In this document: positions 18,616 to 27,251 of the stretch, piece after piece
Layout of the letters: every line of letters starts with the position of its first letter
Numbering within the stretch: the first letter of the stretch is position 1
Source of the DNA: Novosphingobium sp. G106
GTDB lineage: Bacteria; Pseudomonadota; Alphaproteobacteria; Sphingomonadales; Sphingomonadaceae
Direction of reading: 5' to 3'
Assembly (NCBI RefSeq): GCF_019075875.1
Contig: NZ_JAHOOZ010000001.1
Location: forward strand, 2,852,001 to 2,916,000
Length of the DNA: 64,000 nt
Program-made: the position numbers and the translations under genes
Notes under the pieces: generated by a model
Seen by the model: only the letters and a program-made list of their open reading frames with translations
The model's database searches: none
Told to the model about the DNA's origin: nothing

Positions 18616-19657
18616 TGGTTGACCGCTCCTGAAAGCTTGCCGACGAGCTGGGTGCCCGCGGCGGTGGTCACCAGGACGTCGTTGCCGTCGACCACGACGA
18701 TGACGTTCTCCAGCCCGATCACCGATACGCGCGGACCGTCGCTGTCGACCAGCACGTTGCGGCAGTCGACCAGTTCGACGGGACCGACCGTGTGATTGCC
18801 CTTGTCGTCGCGCTCGCGCGCTTCATGCAACGCCTGCCAGTTGCCGATATCGGACCAGCCCATGTCGGCGGGGACCATGGCGGCGCGGCGCGTGTTTTCC
18901 ATCACCGCATAGTCGACCGATTCGCTCGGCACGGCGGCAAAGGCCTCGGCATCGGGATGGAAGCGATGGCCGTCTTCGCCGCCCTTGGCCACGGACTCGC
19001 GCACCGCGGCGAGGATGGCCGGGCGATGCGCTTCGAGCTCGGCCAGGAAGTCGCCCGCGCGGAAGGCGAAGATGCCGCCGTTCCAGGCATAGATGCCCGC
19101 ATCGAGGAAGCTCTGCGCGCGTTCGCGGTCGGGCTTCTCGACGAACTGGTCGACATGGAAGCCCCCCCTCCTTCATTACCGATCGCCTCGCCGCGCTTCA
19201 GGTAGCCGAAACCGGTTTCGGGCGTCTTCGCCTCGATGCCGAAGGAAACCAGCCAACCTTCTCGGGCCAGCGTCGCGGCGGACCGCGCCGCCGCGGTGAA
19301 AGCCTCGCAGTCGGCGATATGGTGATCGCTCGGGCAGACCAGCATCACCGCGTCCTCCGGCAGGCGCAGCGCCGCCAGCGCGATCGCCGCCGCGGTGTTC
19401 TTCGCCGCAGGCTCGACGATGACCCGCGCGCCCGGCGCCCCGGCGAGTTGATCCTCGACATGCGGCAGATGCGCTGCGCCCGTCACGACCACCGGCGGCG
19501 CGAAGCCGGCCTCGGCGGCGCAGCGCCCGAGCGTGGCCTCGAAAAGCGTGGTGTCGCCCACCAGCGGCAGGAAGGGCTTCGGCTTGACGGCACGGCTGCG
19601 GGGCCAGAGGCGAGTGCCGCTGCCGCCGCAGAGGACTATCGGAACGATCTCGGTCAT
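18612..19657 (-). pseudogene. manC: Mannose-1-phosphate guanylyltransferase, split by a frameshift
   Basis: GTP + mannose-1-P to GDP-mannose. The first part (from ATG 19657) has the nucleotidyltransferase signature VLCGGSGTRLWPRSRAVKPK and VCPSDHHI. The reading frame then breaks in a C7 run at 19162-19168. The rest (from about 19160 down to 18612) is in another frame and carries the family end VDYAVMENTRRA, GWSDIGNWQAL and VVVDGNDVLVTT. One extra G or two fewer would join the halves into about 348 residues, the normal length of the transferase domain without a ManA fusion. Both flanking genes overlap it by 4 bp, as in an intact operon. Either a base-call error or a very recent mutation. Confidence 0.85.
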
Positions 19658-20463
19658 GGACGGCGTAATGCCCGATGTCGGCGTCGGCTCCAAGACAGGC
19701 TAATTTTTTCCTTCGGCCGCTTCTTTTCGTCCGGTTCGAACCAGCGCTGTTGCCAGCCGAAGATCGATTCGACCGGATCGCCCGCGGCATTCGTCGCCGG
19801 ACGGAAGCGGAAGCGGTCGATGGCGAGCCGGCAGGTGATCTGGTCCGAGGCCGGATCCTTGCTGGCGCGGTGGACGCGGCAGTCCTTGACCCGGCCATCA
19901 GTGCCGACGGTGAGTGCGACGATGACGTAGTCGCCAAGCCGCAGTTCGCGCGTCGCCGGCGGGTAGTCGCGCGTCGAATTGATATCGCCGGCAATCTTCA
20001 CGGTCTTGACCGCAACACCGCCCCCGCCCTGGCCGCTGCCGCCGGCGCCCGCACCGGTACCTGCGCCCTGCCCGTCCGCACCGGTGCCGCTGCCTGCATC
20101 GCGCGCGCCGGAGCTGTTGTCGCGGCCTTGTCCCGCGACCGACGGTGCAGGCTGGGTGGCGATGACGATGCGCGGCGTGGGAGCAGCAATTGGCGTGGCC
20201 TCGTCATGCCGCCCCGCTTCGGCCGCCGCGCCCGCGGCGAGTGGAGCCTGAGCCGTCGGCTTCGTGGTCGGCGACTTCGGCTGGGGCGGCGGTGAGGTGA
20301 CGGTCACGGTCAGCGTGGAAAAGACCTGGTCGGCGACGCGCGCGGTGAATTCGGGGGCAAAGGCGCGGACCAGCGCCAGGACCAGCGCGATATGCAGCGC
20401 GGCGACCGCCAGCGCCACGCCCAGGCGCGTGCCTCGCGGCGAGGAAATGTCGGCGCGCGTCAT
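19654..20463 (-). CDS. tonB: TonB-family energy transducer
   Basis: A 269-aa protein. One N-terminal membrane helix (LGVALAVAALHIALVLALVRAFAP, about residues 13-36), a short Pro/Lys stretch (SPPPQPKSPTTKP), then an unusual Gly/Ala/Asp-rich linker (about 115-155) where classic TonB has a long Pro-Lys spacer. The C-terminal TonB fold follows (YPPATRELRLGDYVIVALTVG, CRLAIDRFRFRPA). It would couple proton-motive force to receptors such as the two TBDRs nearby. No exbB/exbD lie beside it. Start ATG 20463; the stop overlaps manC (ATGA). Confidence 0.85.
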   Translation of the reverse strand: MTRADISSPRGTRLGVALAVAALHIALVLALVRAFAPEFTARVADQVFSTLTVTVTSPPPQPKSPTTKPTAQAPLAAGAAAEAGRHDEATPIAAPTPRIVIATQPAPSVAGQGRDNSSGARDAGSGTGADGQGAGTGAGAGGSGQGGGGVAVKTVKIAGDINSTRDYPPATRELRLGDYVIVALTVGTDGRVKDCRVHRASKDPASDQITCRLAIDRFRFRPATNAAGDPVESIFGWQQRWFEPDEKKRPKEKISLSWSRRRHRALRRP

Positions 20464-20578
20464 GCCGCGCCTATGCCATGCGCCTGCCGGGTCATCAATC
20501 GAGCCCGCCGCACTGTTGACCAGAGGACGGGAGCCGCGCCATGTTCGCTGCAACGAAAACATTTTCCCGGAGAGAATC

Positions 20579-21310
20579 ATGACGCAGTTTCAGGCGATCC
20601 ATTGCGAGCACGAAGGCACGAAGCTCGAGGGTCTGGTCGCCTGGCCCGCCGGCGCCAAGGAAACGGACACGCCCCTCCCCACGGTCATGGTCATGCACAG
20701 CGCGAACGGTCTGCGCCATCAGGTTCGCGGCACGATCGAGAAGCTCGCGGCACTCGGCTATCTCGCGATCGCCACCGACATGTATGGGCCGGAGGTGCAG
20801 AACGGTGCGCCCGAAGCGTCGCACCAGGCCTATGGCGACATGCACGCCCGGCCCGGAATCGTCCGATCGCGAGCGCTTGCCTGGCTGGACGCCGTACGCG
20901 CGCATCCCGGGGTGGACCCGGCACGCCTCGCCGCGATCGGCTACTGCTTCGGCGGCCACTGCGTGCTCGAGCTCGCGCGGGCCGGCGCAGACCTGCAGGC
21001 GGTGGTCAGCTATCACGGCACGCTGCAGACCCACGCCCCGGCCGAGGCCGGCGTGCCGAAATGCGAGGTCGTCGCCTATTGCGGCGCGCAGGATCCTTTC
21101 GCGCCGATGGCCGACATCGACGCGCTGCGCCAGGAAATGATCGACGCGGGCGCCCGCTACCAGATCACCGTCTTCGGCGAGGCCGCGCACAGCTTCACCG
21201 ATCCCGACGCAGCAGTCATGGGCATGGAAGGAATCCGCTATGACCGCATGGCTCACCAGATGTCCTGGGCCGGCACATTGACGCTGCTGGATCTCCTGCT
21301 TGGCCACTGA
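20579..21310 (+). CDS. Dienelactone hydrolase family protein
   Basis: A 243-aa alpha/beta hydrolase with the Cys-His-Asp triad of dienelactone hydrolases: Cys123 in GYCFGGH, Asp172 in GAQDPF, His204 in EAAHSF. Family members open lactones such as dienelactone in the modified ortho pathway, but many homologues act on other esters, so the substrate is open. No signal peptide. ATG 20579 follows an AGAGA purine stretch and lies 115 bp from the divergent tonB start. Confidence 0.85.
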   Translation: MTQFQAIHCEHEGTKLEGLVAWPAGAKETDTPLPTVMVMHSANGLRHQVRGTIEKLAALGYLAIATDMYGPEVQNGAPEASHQAYGDMHARPGIVRSRALAWLDAVRAHPGVDPARLAAIGYCFGGHCVLELARAGADLQAVVSYHGTLQTHAPAEAGVPKCEVVAYCGAQDPFAPMADIDALRQEMIDAGARYQITVFGEAAHSFTDPDAAVMGMEGIRYDRMAHQMSWAGTLTLLDLLLGH

Positions 21311-21671
21311 TGCTCAAGCAAGGCCCAGGTGATGCCCTGATGTCACAGTGGTGAGGCAATTCAACTTATCGACAGGCTGTTCCATATTGTGACCTGCCGC
21401 TCGCGTTGCTAAGGCCCCCTCAGGCGATAAATGAGATACAGTGGCTTTCGGCGCTTACTAGACGCCAAATGCCGCCAGGGGGGATGCGATGGGCGTGACA
21501 GGCTTTCCAAAGCTCGCACGAATTTTATTTGCCGACGGCAAGCATGTCGGGCGGACCGTGGTCGGTTGCGAGCTCGACATTTCCTGCACAAACCGCGCCC
21601 GGATCGGCCACCGCGGCTGACCAGCCCATTATTTTCGTAATTGTTGCAGAGACCTTTGAGGGAGGGAATCC
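21311..21671. promoter_or_regulatory. Leader region of the second TBDR
   Basis: 361 bp without a supported gene. It contains a GTCACA element (21342-21347) and TATTGTGAC (21385-21393), the latter identical to a 9-mer before the first TBDR, and a strong GAGGGAGGG ribosome site at the end. A 43-codon open frame at 21489-21620 has no recognisable features and was not called. Confidence 0.5.
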
Positions 21672-24326
21672 ATGAATACTATTTCCATTAAGTCGAGCCT
21701 GCTGCTCGGCGCAGCTTTTGCCGGGGCGGCCTTTGCCAGCCCGGCCATGGCGCAGACCGCTGCCGACGACAGCGGCACCGGCGACATCATCGTCACCGCC
21801 CAGCGCGTCGAACAGCGCCTGCAGGACGTTCCGGTCTCGATCCAGGTGTTCGACAACAAGCAGATCACCCAGCGCAACATCGCCCGCGCTTCGGACCTCG
21901 CGATCTACACGCCGTCGCTGTCGGTCAACGAGCGCTACGGCCCGGAAAAGTCCAACTTCAACCTGCGCGGCTTCAACCAGGATGCGTCGACCGCGCCAAC
22001 CGTCGGCGTGTACTTTGCCGAAGTCGTCGGCGTGCGCGCCCAGGGCGGCACGACCTCGGGCAACACCGTGGGCGCCGGCGCTTTCACCGACCTGCAGAAC
22101 GTCCAGGTGCTCAAGGGCCCGCAGGGTACGCTGTTCGGCCGTAACACGACGGGCGGCGCCGTGCTGCTGACGCCGCAGAAGCCGACCGACAATCTCGAAG
22201 GCTATGTCGAGGGGACTTACGGCAACTACGATCAGAAGCGCGTCCAGGCCGCCATCAACGTTCCGCTCGCGGACACATTCAAGATTCGCGTCGCGGTCGA
22301 CCGCAACAAGCGTGATGGCTTCATGCACAATGTCACGGGCATCGGTCCGAAGGACTACAACGACGTCGACTACACGTATGCCCGTCTGAGCATCGTCGCC
22401 GACCTGACGCCGGACCTCGAGAACTACACGATCTTCCACTACAGCGATTCGGACACGAACGGCTATGCGTCGAAGATCGTTGGCTGCGCTACGCCGAGCT
22501 CGCCCACACAGCCGCTCAACGTGACGCAAGGTACGCCCGGCTACAGCGGCACGCGCCACCTCCAGGCCGCATCCTGCGCGATCCAGCTGGGCCGCCAGAC
22601 GGCTCGCGGCGACGATCCGTTTTATGACATCGAATCGCGCAATCCCAGCCCGTTCCTGAAGATCCAGCAGTGGCAGGTGATCAACACCACCACCTGGCGT
22701 GCGAGCGACACGATTACGATCAAGAACATCGCCAGCTACGGCGAATTCCGTGAGCGCGCGAATTTCGACCTCGGCGCTTCGAACTTCGTCGTGCCGTCGA
22801 TCGACACCGGCATTGGACTGAACGGCCAGCCCACGACGGGCTTCTCCGCCCGCCGCCTCAGCCCGCTGCTGCCCAACGTCGTGCTCGCGGGTGGTCAGCC
22901 CTATCAGCGCATCGTGCTCGATACCGCCGGACCGAACACCTACAACTCGGCCGAGAGCACCTTCACCAACGAATTGCAGATTCGAGCCCACACCGACAAG
23001 CTGGACCTGGTCGTCGGCGGCTATCTCGAGTTCAGCCGGCCGATTGGTTTCAGCGCCGGTCGTACGGGCATCTTCTTTGACTGCAACCGCCCGCAGAATA
23101 TCGACTGCGCCAACCCGCTGCTGATTGGTTCGATCTCGGAATCGTCCACAAAGCTCGACTTCAACAACAACGGCGTCTTCGCGCAGGGCACCTACAAGCT
23201 CACCGACAAGCTGTCGCTGACCGGCGGGTTCCGCTATACGTTCGACAAGATCGTCGGTCTGACCCAGGGCACCCGCGCTGGCCTTAACCAGGGCGCCACC
23301 ACGGGTGCCGGCTTCATCGATCCGGTGAGCGGCAAGACCATCTTCCGCGCCTGCACCGACTCCTTCCGCCATCTGGCGGACCGGCCGGGCCTCGATCGTA
23401 GCTCTTGCAACACGATCCTGGTCAACAAGTCGAACAAGCCGACCTGGCTCGCCAACATCGACTACAAGTTCTCGCCCGACCTGATGGCCTACGCGAAGTA
23501 CGCACGCGGCTATCGCCAGGGTGGCCTGAACTTCACCAACCCGGGCTTCGAAAGCTGGGCTCCGGAATCGCTCGATTCCTATGAACTCGGCCTCAAGTCC
23601 ACGTTCCGCGGCGCGGTGTCGGGCTACCTCAACATCGCCGGCTTCTACAACAAGCTGAAGAACCAGCAGGTGTTCGGCGGCCTCGTCGCTACCCCGGCCG
23701 CTGCGGCGACCGGCGTGGCGGGCGGCAACGCGGTGATCAACGCGGGCAAGTCGACGATCTACGGTGTCGAAGTCGATGGCTCGGCGCTGTTCTTCGACAT
23801 CTTCCGCGTGTCGGCTTCCTACGCGTTCCTGCACACCAAGGTTGACTCGGTCTCGGCGCCCGCCACGGTGGGCGACGGCTCGGCGCTCGGCCAGCAGTTG
23901 GTCGGTACGCCGTTCGGATCGGTCACGCCGAACGTGCAGGCAGGCTCGGCCTTCGTGCTTTCGCCGAAGCACAAGTTCTCGATCACGCCGCAGATCAACC
24001 TGCCGGTGCCCGAGAGCGTCGGCCAGGTTTCGCTGTCGGCAACCTGGGTGCACCAGTCGAGCTACATCAACGACGGTTCGGTGCCGAAGTTCGTCAATGG
24101 CATCCCGCTGGGCTACACCCCGGCGACCGACCTGATCAACCTGAACCTCGATTGGCGTTCGGTCGCCGGTTCGCCGGTCGATCTGGGCCTGTTCGTGACC
24201 AACCTGACCAAGGAACGCTACAACGTCGCCAACACCGGCGCCTGGCTCTCGGCCGGCGTTGCCGAAATCATCCCGAACCAGCCGCGCTTCTACGGTGTGC
24301 GTCTGCGTTACAGCTTCGGCCAGTAA
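21672..24326 (+). CDS. TonB-dependent outer-membrane receptor
   Basis: An 884-aa receptor: signal peptide (cleavage after AMA, residue 27), TonB box DIIVTA (38-43), plug with VQVLKGPQGTLFGRNTTGGAV, and a barrel ending LRYSFGQ. It is clearly a paralogue of the receptor at 13260 (shared RVEQRLQDVPVSI, PQKPTDNLEGYVEG, KYARGYRQG and RSVAGSPVDLGLFVTNLT), but with extra extracellular loop sequence. Transcribed alone; two strong hairpins close it. Ligand unknown. Confidence 0.92.
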   Translation: MNTISIKSSLLLGAAFAGAAFASPAMAQTAADDSGTGDIIVTAQRVEQRLQDVPVSIQVFDNKQITQRNIARASDLAIYTPSLSVNERYGPEKSNFNLRGFNQDASTAPTVGVYFAEVVGVRAQGGTTSGNTVGAGAFTDLQNVQVLKGPQGTLFGRNTTGGAVLLTPQKPTDNLEGYVEGTYGNYDQKRVQAAINVPLADTFKIRVAVDRNKRDGFMHNVTGIGPKDYNDVDYTYARLSIVADLTPDLENYTIFHYSDSDTNGYASKIVGCATPSSPTQPLNVTQGTPGYSGTRHLQAASCAIQLGRQTARGDDPFYDIESRNPSPFLKIQQWQVINTTTWRASDTITIKNIASYGEFRERANFDLGASNFVVPSIDTGIGLNGQPTTGFSARRLSPLLPNVVLAGGQPYQRIVLDTAGPNTYNSAESTFTNELQIRAHTDKLDLVVGGYLEFSRPIGFSAGRTGIFFDCNRPQNIDCANPLLIGSISESSTKLDFNNNGVFAQGTYKLTDKLSLTGGFRYTFDKIVGLTQGTRAGLNQGATTGAGFIDPVSGKTIFRACTDSFRHLADRPGLDRSSCNTILVNKSNKPTWLANIDYKFSPDLMAYAKYARGYRQGGLNFTNPGFESWAPESLDSYELGLKSTFRGAVSGYLNIAGFYNKLKNQQVFGGLVATPAAAATGVAGGNAVINAGKSTIYGVEVDGSALFFDIFRVSASYAFLHTKVDSVSAPATVGDGSALGQQLVGTPFGSVTPNVQAGSAFVLSPKHKFSITPQINLPVPESVGQVSLSATWVHQSSYINDGSVPKFVNGIPLGYTPATDLINLNLDWRSVAGSPVDLGLFVTNLTKERYNVANTGAWLSAGVAEIIPNQPRFYGVRLRYSFGQ

Positions 24327-24337
24327 GCATAAGAAAA

Positions 24338-24410
24338 GGCCCGCGCCTCACGGTGCGGGCCTCATTCTGGCAATCGAAAAGGCCGCGCCCCGCAAGGGAC
24401 GCGGCCTTTT
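24338..24410. terminator. Tandem hairpin terminators after the second TBDR
   Basis: First hairpin 24338-24361 (GGCCCGC / GCGGGCC). Second hairpin 24377-24410 (AAAAGGCCGCG / CGCGGCCTTTT), followed by CTTATAG. The second has A and T tails and can work in both directions between the convergent TBDR and APH genes. Confidence 0.88.
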
Positions 24411-24419
24411 CTTATAGCT

Positions 24420-25495
24420 TCAGGCGACGCCGAGCAGCGCGAAGCTGTCGTGCCGCATCACCGCGCGGCCGAGCCGGTCGGTGAACTTTTCGGTGATCTC
24501 GGGCAGGACGCGCCGGGTGATGCCCCACATGTAATAGCCGTACATCACGCCTTCGCGGTACTGCAGCCAGGCCTCTTCCTCGTCAGGCATCGTCAGGCCA
24601 TGACCGCGCGCCAGATCGAGGTAGTGGTTGAGCAGGTTGCGCTCCTCCACCTCGGCCAGTTCCCAGGGCAGCACGGCGCAGAGGTGGTAGGCAACGTCGA
24701 CCGCCCAGCCGGCGCGCTGCAGCACCTGCCAGTCGATCAGGCCAGAGCCCTTCTCTGTGCGGAAGATGTTGCCGGCATGGGAGTCGCCGTGGACCAGGAA
24801 CTGCGGACGCGGGGCGTCCTTGTCGCCCAGCGCCTGCATGCCCGCGATAAGCCGCGCGCCGTTGCGCACGGCCGGCGTCAGGTTGTTGCCGCGCGGCCCG
24901 TCGAGCAGGCCCTGCAGGATCTCGGGCGTCATGTGCGGCATGCGGCCGAGCGAGGCGATGCGCGGCGTTACCCAGGGCAGACTGTCCAGCAGGTTGCTGC
25001 CCGCGTGCAGGTTGGCGATCTGCGCTACGCTGCTCGCGGCATCGTCCACCGTGAAATCCTCTAGCGCCGAGCAGAACCGCCCGCCGCCCGCGATCAGGTC
25101 GCGCATGATCAGCACGCTCTGCTTGGCCTCGCGGTCGGTGACCACGGCCACGGCCTCGGGCACCTGCACGTTCACCTGCGGCGCGAGCTTGGTGTAGAAA
25201 TCGCCTTCGAGGACGCAGGTCGATCCGCCCATCTTGGTCATGTCGTCGGCGTCGAGCAGGCCCTTGATACAGAAGGCCTGGGTGCCGGCATCGCCATCGA
25301 AGGTAGCAGTGAAGCGGATCTTGGTGGCGACGGTCTTGATGAATTCGACGACCTCAACCGAAGTCACCTTCTGGCCGCCGCTCACCGAGGCGAGCGCCTG
25401 GCTCAGCCAGGCCGGATCGAGCGCTTCGTCGCGGGTTTCAGGAACGCGATCGACGGTTCGGCCGGAATCGGCCTTGTTGGGGTGGCGTCAGACAT
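24420..25495 (-). CDS. APH-fold phosphotransferase (aminoglycoside phosphotransferase family), N-terminal frameshift
   Basis: A kinase-like protein of the APH/ACAD10 class often found beside acyl-CoA genes. Catalytic loop HGDSHAGNIF and metal motif GLIDWQ are intact. The ATG at 25495 has a GAGGGAGAG ribosome site, but its frame (MSDATPTRPIPA...) ends early. One extra C in the C4 run (25479-25482 on the plus strand) gives MSDATPNKADSGRTVDRV..., which joins the long frame and yields about 358 residues, like its relative at 35152. Without this repair translation could start only at GTG 25385, losing about 36 residues. Substrate unknown; an activating kinase in the catabolic block is one guess. 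Confidence 0.8.
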
Positions 25496-25541
25496 TACTC
25501 TCCCTCTCATGCTTTCAATGGACCGCGGCATATTGACCTAA

Positions 25542-25553
25542 TTCACGATTTCG
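25542..25553. promoter_or_regulatory. Shared 12-mer TTCACGATTTCG, copy 1
   Basis: It lies in the 131-bp divergent gap between the APH gene and the CoA-transferase operon. An identical 12-mer lies at 28489-28500 before the amidohydrolase gene. A common regulator site is possible (inference). Confidence 0.35.
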
Positions 25554-25626
25554 GTCCATGCGTCGCAATAGAGAATTTTATGGCGATTCCGCGAAAACGC
25601 GTGGCGCCGATGGGAGACGCGAAGTC

Positions 25627-26838
25627 ATGGGTAAACCGCTTGAAGGCATCAAGGTCGTAGAAGTTTCGCAGTGGGCTTTCGTGCCGGCCTGTGGCGGCGC
25701 CCTCTCGGATCTCGGCGCCGAGGTGATCAAGGTTGAGCCGCCGAGCGGCGACGCGCTGCGCGGGCTGAGCATCGGCTCGATCGGCGACGCCAGCGCCATC
25801 AACCTCTCCTGGGAAAGCTACAACCGCGGCAAGAAGTCGATCACGCTCGATCTCAAGCAGGTCGAGGGCCAGGCGGTGCTGCTCAAGCTGCTCGCCGACG
25901 CCGACGTATTTCTCACCAACCTGCTGCCGCCCGCGCGGGTGTCGATGGGGCTCGATGCCGAGACGATCCGCGCGAAGTTTCCGACGATCATCTATGCCAG
26001 CGGCAGCGGCACGGGCCCGAACGGTCCCGATGCTTCCAAGGGCGGCTACGATTCGATCTCCTACTGGGCGCGCGGCAGCATCTCCGCGACGATGACCGAG
26101 GACGGCGCCGAATATCCGGTCGGCCCTCCCGGACCGGCTTTCGGCGACACGATGTCCGGCGCCATGCTGGCGGGCGCGATCTGCGCGGCTATCGCCAAAC
26201 GCGCGCTCAGCGGCGAGCCTTCGACTGTTGACGTTTCGTTGATGGGCACGGCGATGTGGTCGATGCAGCGCCTGATCGCGCAGTCGACCAAGGACGGCAA
26301 CCTGCGCTTCCCGAAGCCGAAGAACCCCAAGCCGTTCAACCCGCTGGTCGGCAACTACAGGACCTCGGACGATCGTTATGTCTCGCTGTGCATGCTGCAG
26401 GCCGACAAGCTTTGGCCTGGGTTCTGCACGGCGGTAGGCCGCGACGAGTGGCTCACCGATCCGCGTTACGTCGATTCCAAGGCACGCCAGAAAAACATCG
26501 ACGCCTGCTATCGCGATATCACCGAATTGTTCCTCACCAAGACGCTGGTCGAATGGCGCGCGATTCTGGCGACCCAGGCCGGCCCCTGGGACGTGGTCCA
26601 GGAAGTGGGCGAGATGCACAAGGACGTGCAGGTCGTCGCCAACAACTACCTGCAGACGGTCGACTACGGCGACGGCTCGACAATACCGTTGGTCTCGCTC
26701 CCCTGGCTGTTCGACGGCGAGGCCCTGCCGGCACGTCGTTCGCCCGATCTCGGCGCGGACAGCGACGAGGTCTTGGCAAGCCTGGGCTATGACGAAGAGG
26801 CGATCATCGACCTCAAGGTCAAAGGCGTCGTGTTCTGA
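25627..26838 (+). CDS. CaiB/BaiF-type (family III) CoA-transferase
   Basis: A 403-aa family III CoA-transferase that moves CoA between carboxylic acids. Start MGKPLEGIKVVEVSQWAFVP with GADLIKVE-like LGAEVIKVEPP, NRGKKSITLDL, FLTNLLP, and GGYDSISYWARG, which contains the position of the catalytic Asp (GYD). The family is about 400 aa, so it is full length. ATG 25627 has GGGAGACG upstream. It is the first gene of a tight plus-strand operon with the DUF35 and thiolase-fold genes (TGATG overlap at 26836-26840). It would activate a substrate acid to its CoA ester. Confidence 0.9.
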   Translation: MGKPLEGIKVVEVSQWAFVPACGGALSDLGAEVIKVEPPSGDALRGLSIGSIGDASAINLSWESYNRGKKSITLDLKQVEGQAVLLKLLADADVFLTNLLPPARVSMGLDAETIRAKFPTIIYASGSGTGPNGPDASKGGYDSISYWARGSISATMTEDGAEYPVGPPGPAFGDTMSGAMLAGAICAAIAKRALSGEPSTVDVSLMGTAMWSMQRLIAQSTKDGNLRFPKPKNPKPFNPLVGNYRTSDDRYVSLCMLQADKLWPGFCTAVGRDEWLTDPRYVDSKARQKNIDACYRDITELFLTKTLVEWRAILATQAGPWDVVQEVGEMHKDVQVVANNYLQTVDYGDGSTIPLVSLPWLFDGEALPARRSPDLGADSDEVLASLGYDEEAIIDLKVKGVVF

Positions 26839-27251
26839 TGGGCACGCCCGAGCGGAAGCTGCCCGCCCTGACGCCGGAGACCACGGCATTCTGGACCGGC
26901 GGCAAGGACGGGCAACTGCTAATCCAGCAGTGCGGCACCTGCGGCCGCTATCAGCATCCGCCACAGCCGCTCTGCCCTTCCTGCCGGACCGAGACGATGG
27001 CACCGACGCCCGTCTCGGGCCGCGGCAAGGTCAAGACCTTCACGGTCAACCACCAGCAGTGGCTGCCGAGCCAGGCCCCCACCTTCGTCTTCGCAGCGAT
27101 AGAACTGCCCGAGCAGGACGAGCTCTACGTCTTCAGCAACGTGCTCGCGCCACCCGAGGCCGTGCATTCCGGCCTGCCGGTGACGGTCTGCTTCGAGCAG
27201 CAGGAAGACGTCTGGGTGCCGCTGTTCAAGCCGGAGACGGGCAATGCTTGA
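26838..27251 (+). CDS. DUF35/OB-fold Zn-ribbon protein
   Basis: A 137-aa protein: a short helix, a rubredoxin-like zinc ribbon (C32-x2-C35 ... C46-x2-C49), then an OB-fold (VSGRGKVKTFTVNHQQW, TFVFAAIELPEQ). DUF35 proteins partner thiolase-fold enzymes, for example the DUF35 part of ChsH2 with the Ltp2 aldolase in actinobacterial steroid side-chain breakdown. Its 3' end overlaps the thiolase-fold gene by 8 bp, which supports a physical partnership here. Confidence 0.88.
   Translation: MGTPERKLPALTPETTAFWTGGKDGQLLIQQCGTCGRYQHPPQPLCPSCRTETMAPTPVSGRGKVKTFTVNHQQWLPSQAPTFVFAAIELPEQDELYVFSNVLAPPEAVHSGLPVTVCFEQQEDVWVPLFKPETGNA

Noticed and set aside
21489..21620. 43-codon frame in the second TBDR leader
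   Set aside because: Weak ribosome site and no recognisable features; left as leader sequence.
21525..24053. 842-codon minus-strand open frame
   Set aside because: It is wholly antisense to the TBDR at 21672, with Arg/Ala/Val/Asp-rich composition typical of the opposite strand of a GC-rich gene and no domain.
25543..27003. 486-codon minus-strand open frame
   Set aside because: Antisense to the CaiB/BaiF gene and the DUF35 start; no recognisable domain.
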